Source of the DNA: Neisseriaceae bacterium JH1-16
Lineage (GTDB): Bacteria; Pseudomonadota; Gammaproteobacteria; Burkholderiales; Chromobacteriaceae
DNA: 64,000 bases
Direction: 5' to 3'
Assembly: GCA_025989215.1 (NCBI GenBank)
Contig: JAPDNP010000008.1
Span: 186,001-250,000, forward strand
Shown here: in pieces, positions 41,547 to 49,884 of the stretch
How the letters are laid out: each line of letters begins with the position of its first letter
How positions within the stretch are numbered: position 1 is the first letter of the stretch
Translations under genes and position numbers: made by a program
Notes under the pieces: model-generated
The model's input: only the letters and a program-made list of their open reading frames with translations
What the model was told of the DNA's origin: nothing
Databases searched by the model: none

Positions 41547-42551
41547 TTACTTGGCGGCGTCGACGAAGGCGGTGGTGTAGGTCTTCGACAGGTCGATGCT
41601 CTTGCCGGCCAGGGCCTTGTCGAAGGTCGACAGCACCTTCAGCACGGTGGCCGGGCCGGACGCCGGCATCCGGCCGTCCGGGGTGTACATCACCTTGCCG
41701 CTGGCCAGCGCCTTCACGTACATGTCCTTGTCGCCGGCGTAGTAGTCCTTGGGCATCTTGGCCGCGATCTCGGCGGCGCTGTGCGTCTGGATCCACTTCA
41801 GCGTCTTCACCATCGCGTTGGCGAGCTTCTGCGTTTCCGCCCTGTGCTTCTCGACCCACGAGGTCTGCATGTAGAGGCACGACGACGGGTACAGGCCGCC
41901 CAGCACCTTCTGCGTGTCGCTCGGCGAGCGCATATCGACCAGCACCTTGGCCTCGTTGGTCTTCAACAGTCGCGAGATGGTCGGCTCGGTGGTCATGCCG
42001 CCGTCGATCTTGCCCTGCTGCAGCGCGGCGATGAAGGTATTGCCGGCGCCGACCGGCACCGAGGTGAACTCGCCGAGCTTGACGCCGTGCGAGACCGCCA
42101 GGTACTGGGTCAGGAAGTTGGTCGACGAGCCGAGCCCGGTGACGCCCAGGCTCTTGCCCTTGAAGTGGGCCGCCGACTTGATCTGGCCGGCCTTGCGGCT
42201 GTCGATCAGCAGCACCTCGCCCGGCGCCTGCAACAGCTGCACCACCGACTCCACCGCCTTGCCCTTGGCCTGCAGGTCGATGGTGTGGTCGTAGAAGCCC
42301 ACCACCCCCTGCACCGAGCCGGACAACAGCTCGTTTTCCGCCTCGACGCCGGCCGGCTCGGTCAACAGGTCGACGCTGAGCCCCTGCTCCTTGAAGTAGC
42401 CCAGTTGCTCGGTCAGTTTCACCGGCAGGTAGATCTGCTTCTCGATGCCGCCGATCATCAGGGTGATCTTGCCGTCGTCGGCGAAGGCCGGGTGGGCCAG
42501 GCCGGCCAGACAGGTCGCGGCCAGCACGCTGCCAATTACCGTTTTCTTCAT
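41547..42551 (-). CDS. NitT/TauT-family periplasmic binding protein
   Basis: 334 residues with a Sec signal (MKKTVIGSVLAATCLAGLAHPAFA). The NMT1/SsuA-like fold shows YLPVKLTEQLGYFKEQGLSVDLL, SGSVQGVVGFYDHTIDLQAKGK and KSLGVTGLGSSTNFLTQYLAVSHGV. Members bind sulfonates, nitrate, thiamine precursors or riboflavin; the ligand here cannot be read from sequence. It is first in a five-gene run: binding protein, ATPase, permease, response regulator, kinase. The adjacent two-component system probably senses the same ligand. Confidence 0.93.
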   Translation of the reverse strand: MKKTVIGSVLAATCLAGLAHPAFADDGKITLMIGGIEKQIYLPVKLTEQLGYFKEQGLSVDLLTEPAGVEAENELLSGSVQGVVGFYDHTIDLQAKGKAVESVVQLLQAPGEVLLIDSRKAGQIKSAAHFKGKSLGVTGLGSSTNFLTQYLAVSHGVKLGEFTSVPVGAGNTFIAALQQGKIDGGMTTEPTISRLLKTNEAKVLVDMRSPSDTQKVLGGLYPSSCLYMQTSWVEKHRAETQKLANAMVKTLKWIQTHSAAEIAAKMPKDYYAGDKDMYVKALASGKVMYTPDGRMPASGPATVLKVLSTFDKALAGKSIDLSKTYTTAFVDAAK

Positions 42552-42821
42552 GTCTCTTCTCCTTTGTACGGACTGCTTGTTCTATTGGGGGACAGGCCGG
42601 CGCGTCCTTACCGGCTGCAATGATGTTACGGCGGCCAAGCTGACAGTTTCCTGACGACGACCGCCTGTTTTGGTCCGCGTACACCTACTCGTTGGAAAAT
42701 GACACGGCGCCGGGCCGGCTTCGTTCGTTCACCTAACTGTCATGCTGCTGTCACCCCGCTGCAACGACGGCTACCTAGACTCGCTGCGTCCCTTACCGCA
42801 CCGTGTCGGAGCTACCCCACC

Positions 42822-44054
42822 ATGTCGCTAGACCTTGCCGCACCCGCCAGCCAGCAGATCGCCGGCCAGTTGTTGCAGCAGCCGCCCACCGTCCAGTCGG
42901 ACAACACCAATTACGACGTGCTCGCCCTGTTCAGCGAGGACATCGCCCTGGCAAACCTGCCGGTAGTCGACGCCGGCCGACCGGTCGGCATCATCAACCG
43001 CAACACCTTCATGAGCCAGCTGGCGCGGCCGTTTCACCGCGAGATCTTCGGCCGCCGCGCCTGCACCGCGTTCATGAACGCCGCCCCCTTGACCGTCGAC
43101 TACCACATGCCGCTGACCGAGCTGTCCTACCAGGTGCTGTCGGCCGGCGAGGCGGTGCTGTCGGACGGCTTCATGATCACCCGCGACGGCGACTATGTCG
43201 GCCTCGGCCAGGGCTTGCAGCTGGTGCAGGCACTGGCCGACCAGCAGGCCGAGAAGCACCGCCAGATGATGGAAAGCATCCACTACGCCAGCGTGATCCA
43301 GCAGTCGTTCCTGCAGAGCTCGCGCCGCGAGATGGCCGCGGCCTTGTCCGACTACAGCATGGTCTGGCAGCCGCGCGACATCGTCGGCGGCGACTACTAC
43401 TACTTCGTGCGCCGCCCGCACGGCTTCTTCGTCGCGGTGATCGACTGCACCGGCCACGGCGTGCCCGGCGCGTTCATGACGCTGATCATGGCGTCGGCGC
43501 TCAAGCAGGTGCTGACCACGCACGACCTGACCAATCCGGCCGAAATGCTCGGCGCGATCAACCGCCAGGTGAAGGAATCGCTCGGCCAGTTGGCCGAACA
43601 CGAGCAGGACGACGAGGACTTCGAGCTGCGCTCGGACGACGGCATGGACTGCGCGTTCTGCTGGTTCGACACCGACGCGTGCACCCTCACCTACGCCGGC
43701 GCCAAGACGCCGCTGTTCCTGCTGCGCCCGGGCGAGGAAGAGATCGACGGCTTCGACGGCAACAAGAAGGGCGTCGGTTACGTCGGCACCCCGCTCGATT
43801 ACAGCTGGGACAACCAGACCATCGCGCTGCCGCAGGGCAGCCGCGTCTACATCACCACCGACGGCATCATCGACCAGATCGGCGGCACCAAGCGCATCGC
43901 CTTCGGCAAGAAACGCTTCAAGGCCGCGCTGTTGTCGCGCCGCGACGCGCCGATGATCGAACAGCAGCGTGAGCTGCTCGCCCGCTTCGCCGACTGGCAG
44001 GGCGAAAACTCGCGCCGCGATGATGTCAGCCTGTTTGCCGTACACCTGCCTTGA
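42822..44054 (+). CDS. siaA: SiaA-like PP2C/SpoIIE phosphatase with CBS pair
   Basis: 410 residues. Residues about 1-150 resemble the CBS pair found before GGDEF domains: LPVVDAGRPVGIINRNTFMSQLARPFHREIFGRRACTAFM and LSDGFMITRDGDYVGLGQGLQL. Residues about 175-410 are a PP2C/SpoIIE phosphatase with the metal-binding Asp residues in DIVGGDYYYF, VIDCTGHGVPGAFMTLIM and TTDGIIDQ. In Pseudomonas SiaA is membrane-bound with HAMP; here there is no membrane segment. It should dephosphorylate SiaC. The ATG at 42822 has CGGAG upstream; a longer reading is rejected. The siaB gene starts 8 bases after the stop. Confidence 0.88.
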   Translation: MSLDLAAPASQQIAGQLLQQPPTVQSDNTNYDVLALFSEDIALANLPVVDAGRPVGIINRNTFMSQLARPFHREIFGRRACTAFMNAAPLTVDYHMPLTELSYQVLSAGEAVLSDGFMITRDGDYVGLGQGLQLVQALADQQAEKHRQMMESIHYASVIQQSFLQSSRREMAAALSDYSMVWQPRDIVGGDYYYFVRRPHGFFVAVIDCTGHGVPGAFMTLIMASALKQVLTTHDLTNPAEMLGAINRQVKESLGQLAEHEQDDEDFELRSDDGMDCAFCWFDTDACTLTYAGAKTPLFLLRPGEEEIDGFDGNKKGVGYVGTPLDYSWDNQTIALPQGSRVYITTDGIIDQIGGTKRIAFGKKRFKAALLSRRDAPMIEQQRELLARFADWQGENSRRDDVSLFAVHLP

Positions 44055-44062
44055 GACATGCC

Positions 44063-44617
44063 ATGGGTTTGACTGCTTTTCACCGTTTCCAGGACCTCGC
44101 CCGCGAAGAGAACGTGGTGTTCTATTACTCCGGCTACTTTTCACAGGCCGTGGTGTCCGCGATGGGCGACGCGCTGCGCCAGCGCCTCAACAGCTGCGAC
44201 GCGACCAACGTCACCCGCCGCAAGCTGTTCTCGGTGTTCGTCGAGATGGCGCAGAACGTCGTCCACTATTCGGCCGACCCGCTGACCGCCAGCGACGATG
44301 CCGACCACGAGCTGCGCCGCGGCGCGATGTGGGTCGGCGAGTGCGACAAGCACTTCTACGTGGTGTGCGCCAACCCGATCGCCCGCGAGGCGCAGCCCAA
44401 ACTGCTCGCCAAGCTCGAGCCGCTGCGCAGCATGACCCTCGATGAAATCAAGCAACGCTACAAGGAAAAACTGCGCTGTGAGGGCGAGGCCGGCAGCAAA
44501 GGCGCCGGCCTGGGCTTCCTCACCGTGGCGCGCGACGCGTCCGAACCGATCGAGTTCGACTTCGTCGACGAGCCCGACAGCGCCACCACCCTTTTCTATC
44601 TGAAAGCGACACTATAA
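44063..44617 (+). CDS. siaB: SiaB-like protein kinase (DUF6272)
   Basis: 184 residues of the SiaB family, a GHKL-related ATP-binding kinase that phosphorylates SiaC. Visible features: MAQNVVHYSAD (N-box-like), GSKGAGLGFLTVARDASEPIEFDF (G-box-like). It opposes the phosphatase encoded upstream in a partner-switching circuit. The ATG at 44063 is chosen over an in-frame TTG four codons earlier because it gives the family N-terminus (GLTAFHRFQD). Two bases separate its stop from siaC. Confidence 0.88.
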   Translation: MGLTAFHRFQDLAREENVVFYYSGYFSQAVVSAMGDALRQRLNSCDATNVTRRKLFSVFVEMAQNVVHYSADPLTASDDADHELRRGAMWVGECDKHFYVVCANPIAREAQPKLLAKLEPLRSMTLDEIKQRYKEKLRCEGEAGSKGAGLGFLTVARDASEPIEFDFVDEPDSATTLFYLKATL

Positions 44618-44619
44618 CT

Positions 44620-45003
44620 ATGCAGAACGTCTATCTAGCCGCCACCTCCGCCACCCCCGAAGTCGACTTCCGTTTCGACGCCCACCGCCTGTCGCTGAAG
44701 GGCGAGAGCTACCCGGAAAACGCCCAGGCGTTTTACGGCCCGCTGCTCGACGCGGCCAGCGCCTATCTGGCCGGCAGCCGCGGCGCCGACATCCGCATTG
44801 ACGTGCAGCTCGCCTACTTCAACAGCTCCAGCACCAAGCTCCTGATGAGCCTGTTCGAGCTGTTCAACCAGGCGGCGCTGTCCGGCAACCATGTGGTGGT
44901 CAACTGGTTCCACGACGAAGAAGACGACACCATCCTCGAGTTCGGTGAAGAGATCGCCGAGGACTATCCGGCACTCGAGCTGTTGACCCAGGCGCTGGTC
45001 TAG
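44620..45003 (+). CDS. siaC: SiaC-like regulatory phosphoprotein (DUF1987)
   Basis: 127 residues. The DUF1987 family: TPEVDFRFDAHRLSLKGESYPENAQAFYGPLL and DVQLAYFNSSSTKLLMSLFELF. In Pseudomonas SiaC binds and activates the diguanylate cyclase SiaD when unphosphorylated; the phospho-residue lies in a stretch equivalent to FNSSSTK (67-73 here). No siaD follows; the next GGDEF gene is at 51148. Output is therefore unknown. Start ATG at 44620. Confidence 0.9.
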   Translation: MQNVYLAATSATPEVDFRFDAHRLSLKGESYPENAQAFYGPLLDAASAYLAGSRGADIRIDVQLAYFNSSSTKLLMSLFELFNQAALSGNHVVVNWFHDEEDDTILEFGEEIAEDYPALELLTQALV

Positions 45004-45354
45004 TAACGCCTCGCCAAGCGACGGCGCGGGGGGTGACCGCACCGTCGCTTGGCCAGCCTCTCGCCGGGGCGTTCCGCCTTCGGCCAACCCCGCTCCTCCA
45101 GTCATCGCGTTGCACCGGCCCCATACCGATGTCCTTCCGCTCCACTGCGACGCTCGCTGTCGGGCACGTGTCGACCACGAGACGGCTCGGTCAGACGTCA
45201 CCAAAGCCCATCTGTCAGACAATATAAAATCGGTCATGCCAACGGCGTGACACCGTACCGTATCAAGGCGATTTGCCTAGCCGAACCGGCTGGTCGCGCC
45301 GCGACGAATCGTTTACTCTTGTCGGTATCACCCTGTTTTGCCGGAAGAATCACG
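45004..45354 (+). other. Gap between siaC and proA: no gene seen
   Basis: 350 bases. A hairpin with arms GCCAAGCGACGG (45013-45024) and CCGTCGCTTGGC (45042-45053) lies just after siaC and may end that transcript, though no T-run follows. One 9-mer copy lies at 45079. The rest has no convincing coding frame; an in-frame extension of proA reaches here but lacks similarity. Confidence 0.6.
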
Positions 45355-46614
45355 ATGAACGTCCAGGATTACATGCTGTCGGTCGGCAAGGCGGCCCGCG
45401 CCGCCAGCCGCGCCATCGCCCGCGCCGACACCAACCAGAAGAACCAGGCCCTCCACGCCATCGCCGACGCGCTGCTGCGCGACAGCGCCAAGCTGATCGC
45501 CGCCAACGCGCTCGATCTGGAGGCCGCTCGCCAGAACGGCCTGGAGCCGGCGCTGGTCGACCGCCTGGCCGTGACCGCAGCAACGGTGGAAGGCATGGCC
45601 GAAGGCCTGCGCCAGATCGCCACGCTGCCCGATCCGGTCGGCGAAATGGACGGCTTCACCTATCGCCCGTCCGGCATCCAGCTGGGCAAGATGCGCGTAC
45701 CACTCGGCGTGGTCGGCATCATCTACGAATCGCGTCCGAACGTGACCGCCGACGCCGCCGGCCTGTGTCTGAAGTCGGGCAACGCCGCCATCCTGCGCGG
45801 CGGCTCGGAAGCGTTCCACAGCAACCAGGCGATCTCGGCCTGTGTGCACGAAGGCCTGGCCGCGGCCGGCCTGCCGGCCGGCGTGGTGCAGATCCTGGAA
45901 ACCACCGACCGCGCTGCCGTCACCGAGCTGGTGACCATGTCCGACTACGTCGACGTGATCGTGCCGCGCGGCGGCAAGGGCCTGATCGAGCGCATCAGCC
46001 GCGAAGCGCGCGTGCCGGTGATCAAGCACCTGCACGGCAACTGCCACGTCTACATCGACGAGCGCGCCGACCTCGACAAGGCCTTCGCGATCGCGCTGAA
46101 CGCCAAGACCCACCGCTACGGCACCTGCAACACCATGGAGAGCCTGCTGGTGCACCAGGCGGTCGCCGCCGCCATCCTGCCGCGGCTGGCCGAAGCCTAC
46201 TGGGACAAGGGTGTCGAGCTGCGCGGCTGCGAACGCACCCGCGACATCCTCGGCGCTAAGGTGGTCCCCGCCACCGCAGATGACTGGGAAACCGAGTACC
46301 TGGCGCCGATCCTCGCGGTGAAGGTGGTCGGCGACCTCGACACCGCGATCGATCACATCAACCAGCACGGCAGCCACCACACCGACGCGATCGTCACCGA
46401 GGACTACTCGCGCTCGCGCCGCTTCCTGCGCGAAGTCGATTCGGCCAGCGTGATGGTCAACGCCAGCACCCGCTTCGCCGACGGCTTCGAATACGGCCTG
46501 GGCGCCGAGATCGGCATCTCGACCGACAAGATCCACGCGCGCGGCCCGGTCGGCCTGGAAGGGCTGACCAGCCAGAAGTGGGTGGTGCTCGGCGACGGGC
46601 AGATCCGTCAGTAA
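45355..46614 (+). CDS. proA: Gamma-glutamyl phosphate reductase
   Basis: 419 residues. It reduces gamma-glutamyl phosphate to glutamate semialdehyde in proline synthesis, using NADPH. The catalytic cysteine is C258 in [15 protein letters not shown]; other blocks include [39 protein letters not shown] and [35 protein letters not shown]. The ATG at 45355 has GGAAG upstream and matches the family start. proB is not in the window, so proA is an isolated gene with its own terminator. Confidence 0.97.
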   Translation: MNVQDYMLSVGKAARAASRAIARADTNQKNQALHAIADALLRDSAKLIAANALDLEAARQNGLEPALVDRLAVTAATVEGMAEGLRQIATLPDPVGEMDGFTYRPSGIQLGKMRVPLGVVGIIYESRPNVTADAAGLCLKSGNAAILRGGSEAFHSNQAISACVHEGLAAAGLPAGVVQILETTDRAAVTELVTMSDYVDVIVPRGGKGLIERISREARVPVIKHLHGNCHVYIDERADLDKAFAIALNAKTHRYGTCNTMESLLVHQAVAAAILPRLAEAYWDKGVELRGCERTRDILGAKVVPATADDWETEYLAPILAVKVVGDLDTAIDHINQHGSHHTDAIVTEDYSRSRRFLREVDSASVMVNASTRFADGFEYGLGAEIGISTDKIHARGPVGLEGLTSQKWVVLGDGQIRQ

Positions 46615-46636
46615 GCGCTTCGGCCAAGCCCGCCTC

Positions 46637-46662
46637 AAAGCCCCGCAATCGCGGGGCTTTTT
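46637..46662 (+). terminator. proA terminator
   Basis: AAAGCCCCGC and GCGGGGCTTT pair around AATC, with T residues after. A 9-mer copy lies ten bases before it. Confidence 0.9.
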
Positions 46663-46892
46663 GTCTTTCACTCAGCCACTCGGCAAGCCAGGCGCAATGC
46701 TTATGCGCCATTACACATCGGCGTCATGCGATCACCCCGACCGGCCCCGCGCTTGGCCTGCCCCCTGCCGGGATCGCCGACCGGTTCGGCCAACGTCGTT
46801 CGGATCGGGAAAGGGGCTGAGCCACAATCTCAGCGCTCCCCTCCGTAGCGCTACGGAAAGGCCTCCGACAGCCCGCATGCGATAATCGAGCG

Positions 46893-48332
46893 ATGAACCC
46901 GTTTTCCCGTCGCAGTGCGCTCCTCGCCTGGCTCGCGCTCTCGCTCGCCGGAGGCGTCTGGCTGTTCGGCCAACGTCTAGCCGAGCTGAACACGCGCTTC
47001 TATCAGGACACCAGCATCACACACCGGCTGCTCAGTCAGCGCGCCACCCAGCACGAGGCGGTGCTGGCGACGCTGGCACTCGAAGCCGCGCCGCGCGAGC
47101 CGGCGCGGCTGCTCGCCGGCCTGCAACCCGCGCTGCCGGGGCTGGTCGCGCTGGGCCGGATCCAGCACGGCGTCTGGCGTGGCAGTGCCGCGCCGCCGCC
47201 TGGGCTCGCCGCAGCGGTGCACCGGGCAAGCACGCTGCGCCATCCGGTCGCGCTGCCGGCCGAGCAAGCCCGCTACTGGCTGGTCGACGGCCAAGGCCAG
47301 GCGCTGCTGATCGACGCGGACCGGCTGCTGGCCCCGGACGAATGGCCGGCAGCGCTCGGCAATCTCACGCTGCAGCTGCCGCAGGGCCGGGTGGCGCTGC
47401 TGCACCGTCAGCCCAACGCCCCGCGCTTCGGCTGGCCGCAGGCCGTCGACAAGCCGCTCGGCGCGAAGAGCCAGCCGTTCCCGCTGCAGAGCCGCCACGA
47501 GGTGGGCCTGGCCGAATGGCCGTGGGGACGTTTCGCGCTGTGGGCGGTGTTGGCCGCGCTGCTGGTCGGCGCGCTCTACGGCTGGCGGCAGGGCCGCGCC
47601 AACGCGGCGCGCGAGCGCGAGCGGGCACGGCTCGCCCGCGTGGCGCGGCTCAATACGCTGGGCGAGATGGCCGCCGGCCTCGCGCACGAGCTGAACCAGC
47701 CGCTCACCGCCATCCTCGCCCATGTGCGCGCCGCCGAACGGCTGCTCGACGACGAGGACGAGCGCGACACGGTGCGCCAGGCGCTGCAAACCAGCGCGGC
47801 CCAGGCTCGTCGCGCCGCCGACATCATCGCCCGACTGCGTGCGTTGGTAGAGCCGGGCGCTCGCACCCGCGCCGAGCCGGTCGACGTCGACGCGCTGCTC
47901 GGCTCGCTGCGCTTCCTGCTCGGCCCGGAGCTGGCCGAACGGCGCATCGCCCTGAGCTGGCACGACGAGAGCGAGGCCACCCGGCCGCTGGCCGACCCGG
48001 TAGCGCTGGAGCAGATCGTCCACAACCTGCTCGGCAATGCGATCGAGGCCTTGCTCGGCGCCCCCGGCGAACGGCGCATCACCGTCAGCGCCCGCCGCGA
48101 CGCCGACCGCTACCGGCTCAGCGTCGCCGACAACGGCCCCGGCATCCCGCCCGAGCATCTGCCGCACCTGTTCGAACCGTTCTTCACCACCCGCGACGGC
48201 GGCTTGGGCCTGGGCCTGCCGCTGTGCGAGACGCTGGCCGGCGCGATGGACGGCCGACTCACCGCCGCCAATGCCCCTGCCGGCGGCGCCTGCTTCACCC
48301 TCTCCCTGCCCCTGGCGAAAGGCGCGCAATGA
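46893..48332 (+). CDS. Sensor histidine kinase, FixL/NtrB-like core
   Basis: 479 residues. Transmembrane helices at about 9-27 and 213-231 flank a ~185-residue periplasmic domain with no motif I recognise. The kinase core has RLNTLGEMAAGLAHELNQPLTAI with phospho-acceptor H265, N-box NLLGNAIEALL, and G-boxes DNGPGIPPEH and GGLGLGLPLCETLAG. The HELNQPL pattern is that of kinases working with FixJ-type regulators, and the next gene is one. The ATG at 46893 follows a gap with a terminator and two 9-mer copies (46619, 46785). Confidence 0.93.
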   Translation: MNPFSRRSALLAWLALSLAGGVWLFGQRLAELNTRFYQDTSITHRLLSQRATQHEAVLATLALEAAPREPARLLAGLQPALPGLVALGRIQHGVWRGSAAPPPGLAAAVHRASTLRHPVALPAEQARYWLVDGQGQALLIDADRLLAPDEWPAALGNLTLQLPQGRVALLHRQPNAPRFGWPQAVDKPLGAKSQPFPLQSRHEVGLAEWPWGRFALWAVLAALLVGALYGWRQGRANAARERERARLARVARLNTLGEMAAGLAHELNQPLTAILAHVRAAERLLDDEDERDTVRQALQTSAAQARRAADIIARLRALVEPGARTRAEPVDVDALLGSLRFLLGPELAERRIALSWHDESEATRPLADPVALEQIVHNLLGNAIEALLGAPGERRITVSARRDADRYRLSVADNGPGIPPEHLPHLFEPFFTTRDGGLGLGLPLCETLAGAMDGRLTAANAPAGGACFTLSLPLAKGAQ

Positions 48333-48943
48333 GCCTGCACAATCTGTCCCCGCTGATCTATCTGGTCGACGACGACGACGCGATCCGCGACGGCCTGGCG
48401 CTGCTGCTGAAGACGGTCGGACTCGCCAGCAGCGGCTTCGCCGACCCACAGGCGTTTCTCGCCGGCCTCGACCCGCGCGCGATCGGCTGCGTGGTGCTCG
48501 ACATCCGCATGCCGGGGATGAGCGGGCTCGACGTGCTGGGACGACTCGCCGCCGACACCGACCTGCCGGTGGTGATGCTGACCGGCCACGCCAACGTCGA
48601 CCTGTGCCGGCGCGCCTTCAAGGGCGGCGCGATCGAGTTTCTGCAGAAGCCGGTCGACGACGACCTGTTCATCGACACGGTGCAGCAAGCGGTACGCCAG
48701 CACATCGCCAGCCGCGAGCGCCAGGCTGCCGGCGACGAGGCCCGTCTGCGACTGGCACGGCTGTCCGGCCGCGAGCACGATGTGCTGTTGCGCATCGCCG
48801 AGGGCTTGACCAATAAACAGATCGCCCGCGAGCTGGAGCTGTCGCCGCGCACCGTCGAGACCTATCGCGCCAACCTGTTCGCCAAGCTCGAGGTCGACAC
48901 GCTGGCGCAGCTGATCCGCCAGTACCTGGCGCTGCTGCCCTGA
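48329..48943 (+). CDS. FixJ/LuxR-type response regulator
   Basis: 204 residues. Receiver with D58 (VVLDIRMPGMSGLD) and K107 (FLQKPV), then a LuxR-type helix-turn-helix (about 143-200) with LSGREHDVLLRIAEGLTNKQIARELELSPRTVETYRANLF. The ATG overlaps the kinase stop by four bases (ATGA), so the two form a tightly coupled pair. TtrR and FixJ are relatives; the regulated genes are not known, but the secreted GlcG-like gene 135 bases downstream is a candidate target. Confidence 0.95.
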   Translation: MSLHNLSPLIYLVDDDDAIRDGLALLLKTVGLASSGFADPQAFLAGLDPRAIGCVVLDIRMPGMSGLDVLGRLAADTDLPVVMLTGHANVDLCRRAFKGGAIEFLQKPVDDDLFIDTVQQAVRQHIASRERQAAGDEARLRLARLSGREHDVLLRIAEGLTNKQIARELELSPRTVETYRANLFAKLEVDTLAQLIRQYLALLP

Positions 48944-49078
48944 ACCGGCTCGGGAGATAGGGTTGGCCGAACGGCCTCCGTAATGCTACGGAGGCGTCCC
49001 CGTAGCCGGGCGAATGGTGGCCCGCCGCGCGTGGCCTTAAGCTGACGTCATCGATTCAACTCACCGATGGAGCTCCTG

Positions 49079-49576
49079 ATGACCTTCCGCACCGCCGTTT
49101 CCACTCTCTCCGCCCTGACCCTGCTGGCGCTGGCCGGCACCGCCCACGCCCAGCTGCGCAGCGTGCAGGATCTGCCGCTCGCCACCGCGCAGAAGCTCGC
49201 CGCCGATGCGGTCTCCGCCTGCTCGGCCACGGGCTACAACGTCAGCGCCAGCGTGGTCGACCGCGCCGGCCTGCTGCGCGCCTTCGCCCGCGCCGACAAT
49301 GCCGGCCCGCACACCATCGACGCGAGCCGCGCCAAGGCATTCACCGCGCTGTCGACCAAGTCCACCACCCAGGCGGTGCTGGAGGGTTCGCAGAAGAACC
49401 CCGCCGCGGCCAACCTGAAGGACATTCCGGGCTTCCTGCTGCTGGCCGGCGGCGTGCCGGTGAAGGCCGGCAACGAGGTGATCGGCGCGATCGGCGTCGG
49501 CGGCGCGCCGGGCGGCCAGCTCGACGAGCAGTGCGCGCAGGCGGCGCTGGACGGCAATGTGGCGCTGCTGAAGTAA
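49079..49576 (+). CDS. Secreted GlcG/HbpS-family (DUF336) protein
   Basis: 165 residues with a signal peptide (about 1-24, cut after AHA). The mature part shows the GlcG/HbpS pattern: LATAQKLAADAVSACSATGYNVSASVVDRAGLLRAFARADNA, SRAKAFTALSTKSTT and IGAIGVGGAPGGQLDEQCAQAAL. Some family members bind haem or act as accessory parts of two-component systems (HbpS with SenS/SenR), which fits the kinase-regulator pair just upstream. The ATG at 49079 has GGAG upstream. The TAA stop abuts a family B element. Confidence 0.9.
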   Translation: MTFRTAVSTLSALTLLALAGTAHAQLRSVQDLPLATAQKLAADAVSACSATGYNVSASVVDRAGLLRAFARADNAGPHTIDASRAKAFTALSTKSTTQAVLEGSQKNPAAANLKDIPGFLLLAGGVPVKAGNEVIGAIGVGGAPGGQLDEQCAQAALDGNVALLK

Positions 49577-49683
49577 GAGCCGTTCACAAAACTCTCCCGG
49601 CGTTGTTGCCCTGCCGTACGATTCGTACTGTCTGCGGCAGGGCGCCTAGCCAGGACCGCTTCGCTGAGTTTTGTTAGCGACGC
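49577..49683. mobile_element. Family B palindromic element, copy 3
   Basis: 107 bp. Left tip GAGCCGTTCACAAAACTC; right tip read inwards GCGTCGCTAACAAAACTC. Both flanks are TAA: 49574-49576 (the stop codon of the upstream gene) and 49684-49686. Internal blocks CCTGCCGTAC and CGTACTGTCTGCGG match the family. Confidence 0.85.
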
Positions 49684-49818
49684 TAAGCACCACGATGCTC
49701 TTCCCCTAGACGACGCGGCCTTGGCGCACCCCGTGCCCAGGCCGCGTCGCCGTCATGCCGATGCCGGAAACCGCCCGCGACGCGCGCCCGGCAGCGCCTC
49801 CTGCCTTTCTCCCGACAA

Positions 49819-49838
49819 ATATCTTTATACAAAGATAT
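49819..49838. promoter_or_regulatory. Palindromic operator before the MFS gene
   Basis: ATATCTTT and AAAGATAT are exact complements around ATAC, in an AT-rich stretch 46 bases before the MFS start. A second half-site, TATCTTTGCG (49851-49860), lies further on. This form suits a small dimeric repressor (HxlR, MarR or TetR type); the protein is not nearby. Confidence 0.7.
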
Positions 49839-49884
49839 AAATCACTAACCTATCTTTGCGTAGAGAAAAATCGGGAGCATGACG

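Noticed and set aside
39799-42684. A 961-codon minus-strand open frame through the whole ABC operon
   Set aside because: Only its last third is the true permease; the rest is an off-frame reading of the ATPase and binding-protein genes.
47342-48943. A 533-codon frame ending in the LuxR-type regulator
   Set aside because: The first two thirds are an off-frame reading of the kinase gene; the regulator starts at the ATG at 48329 that overlaps the kinase stop.
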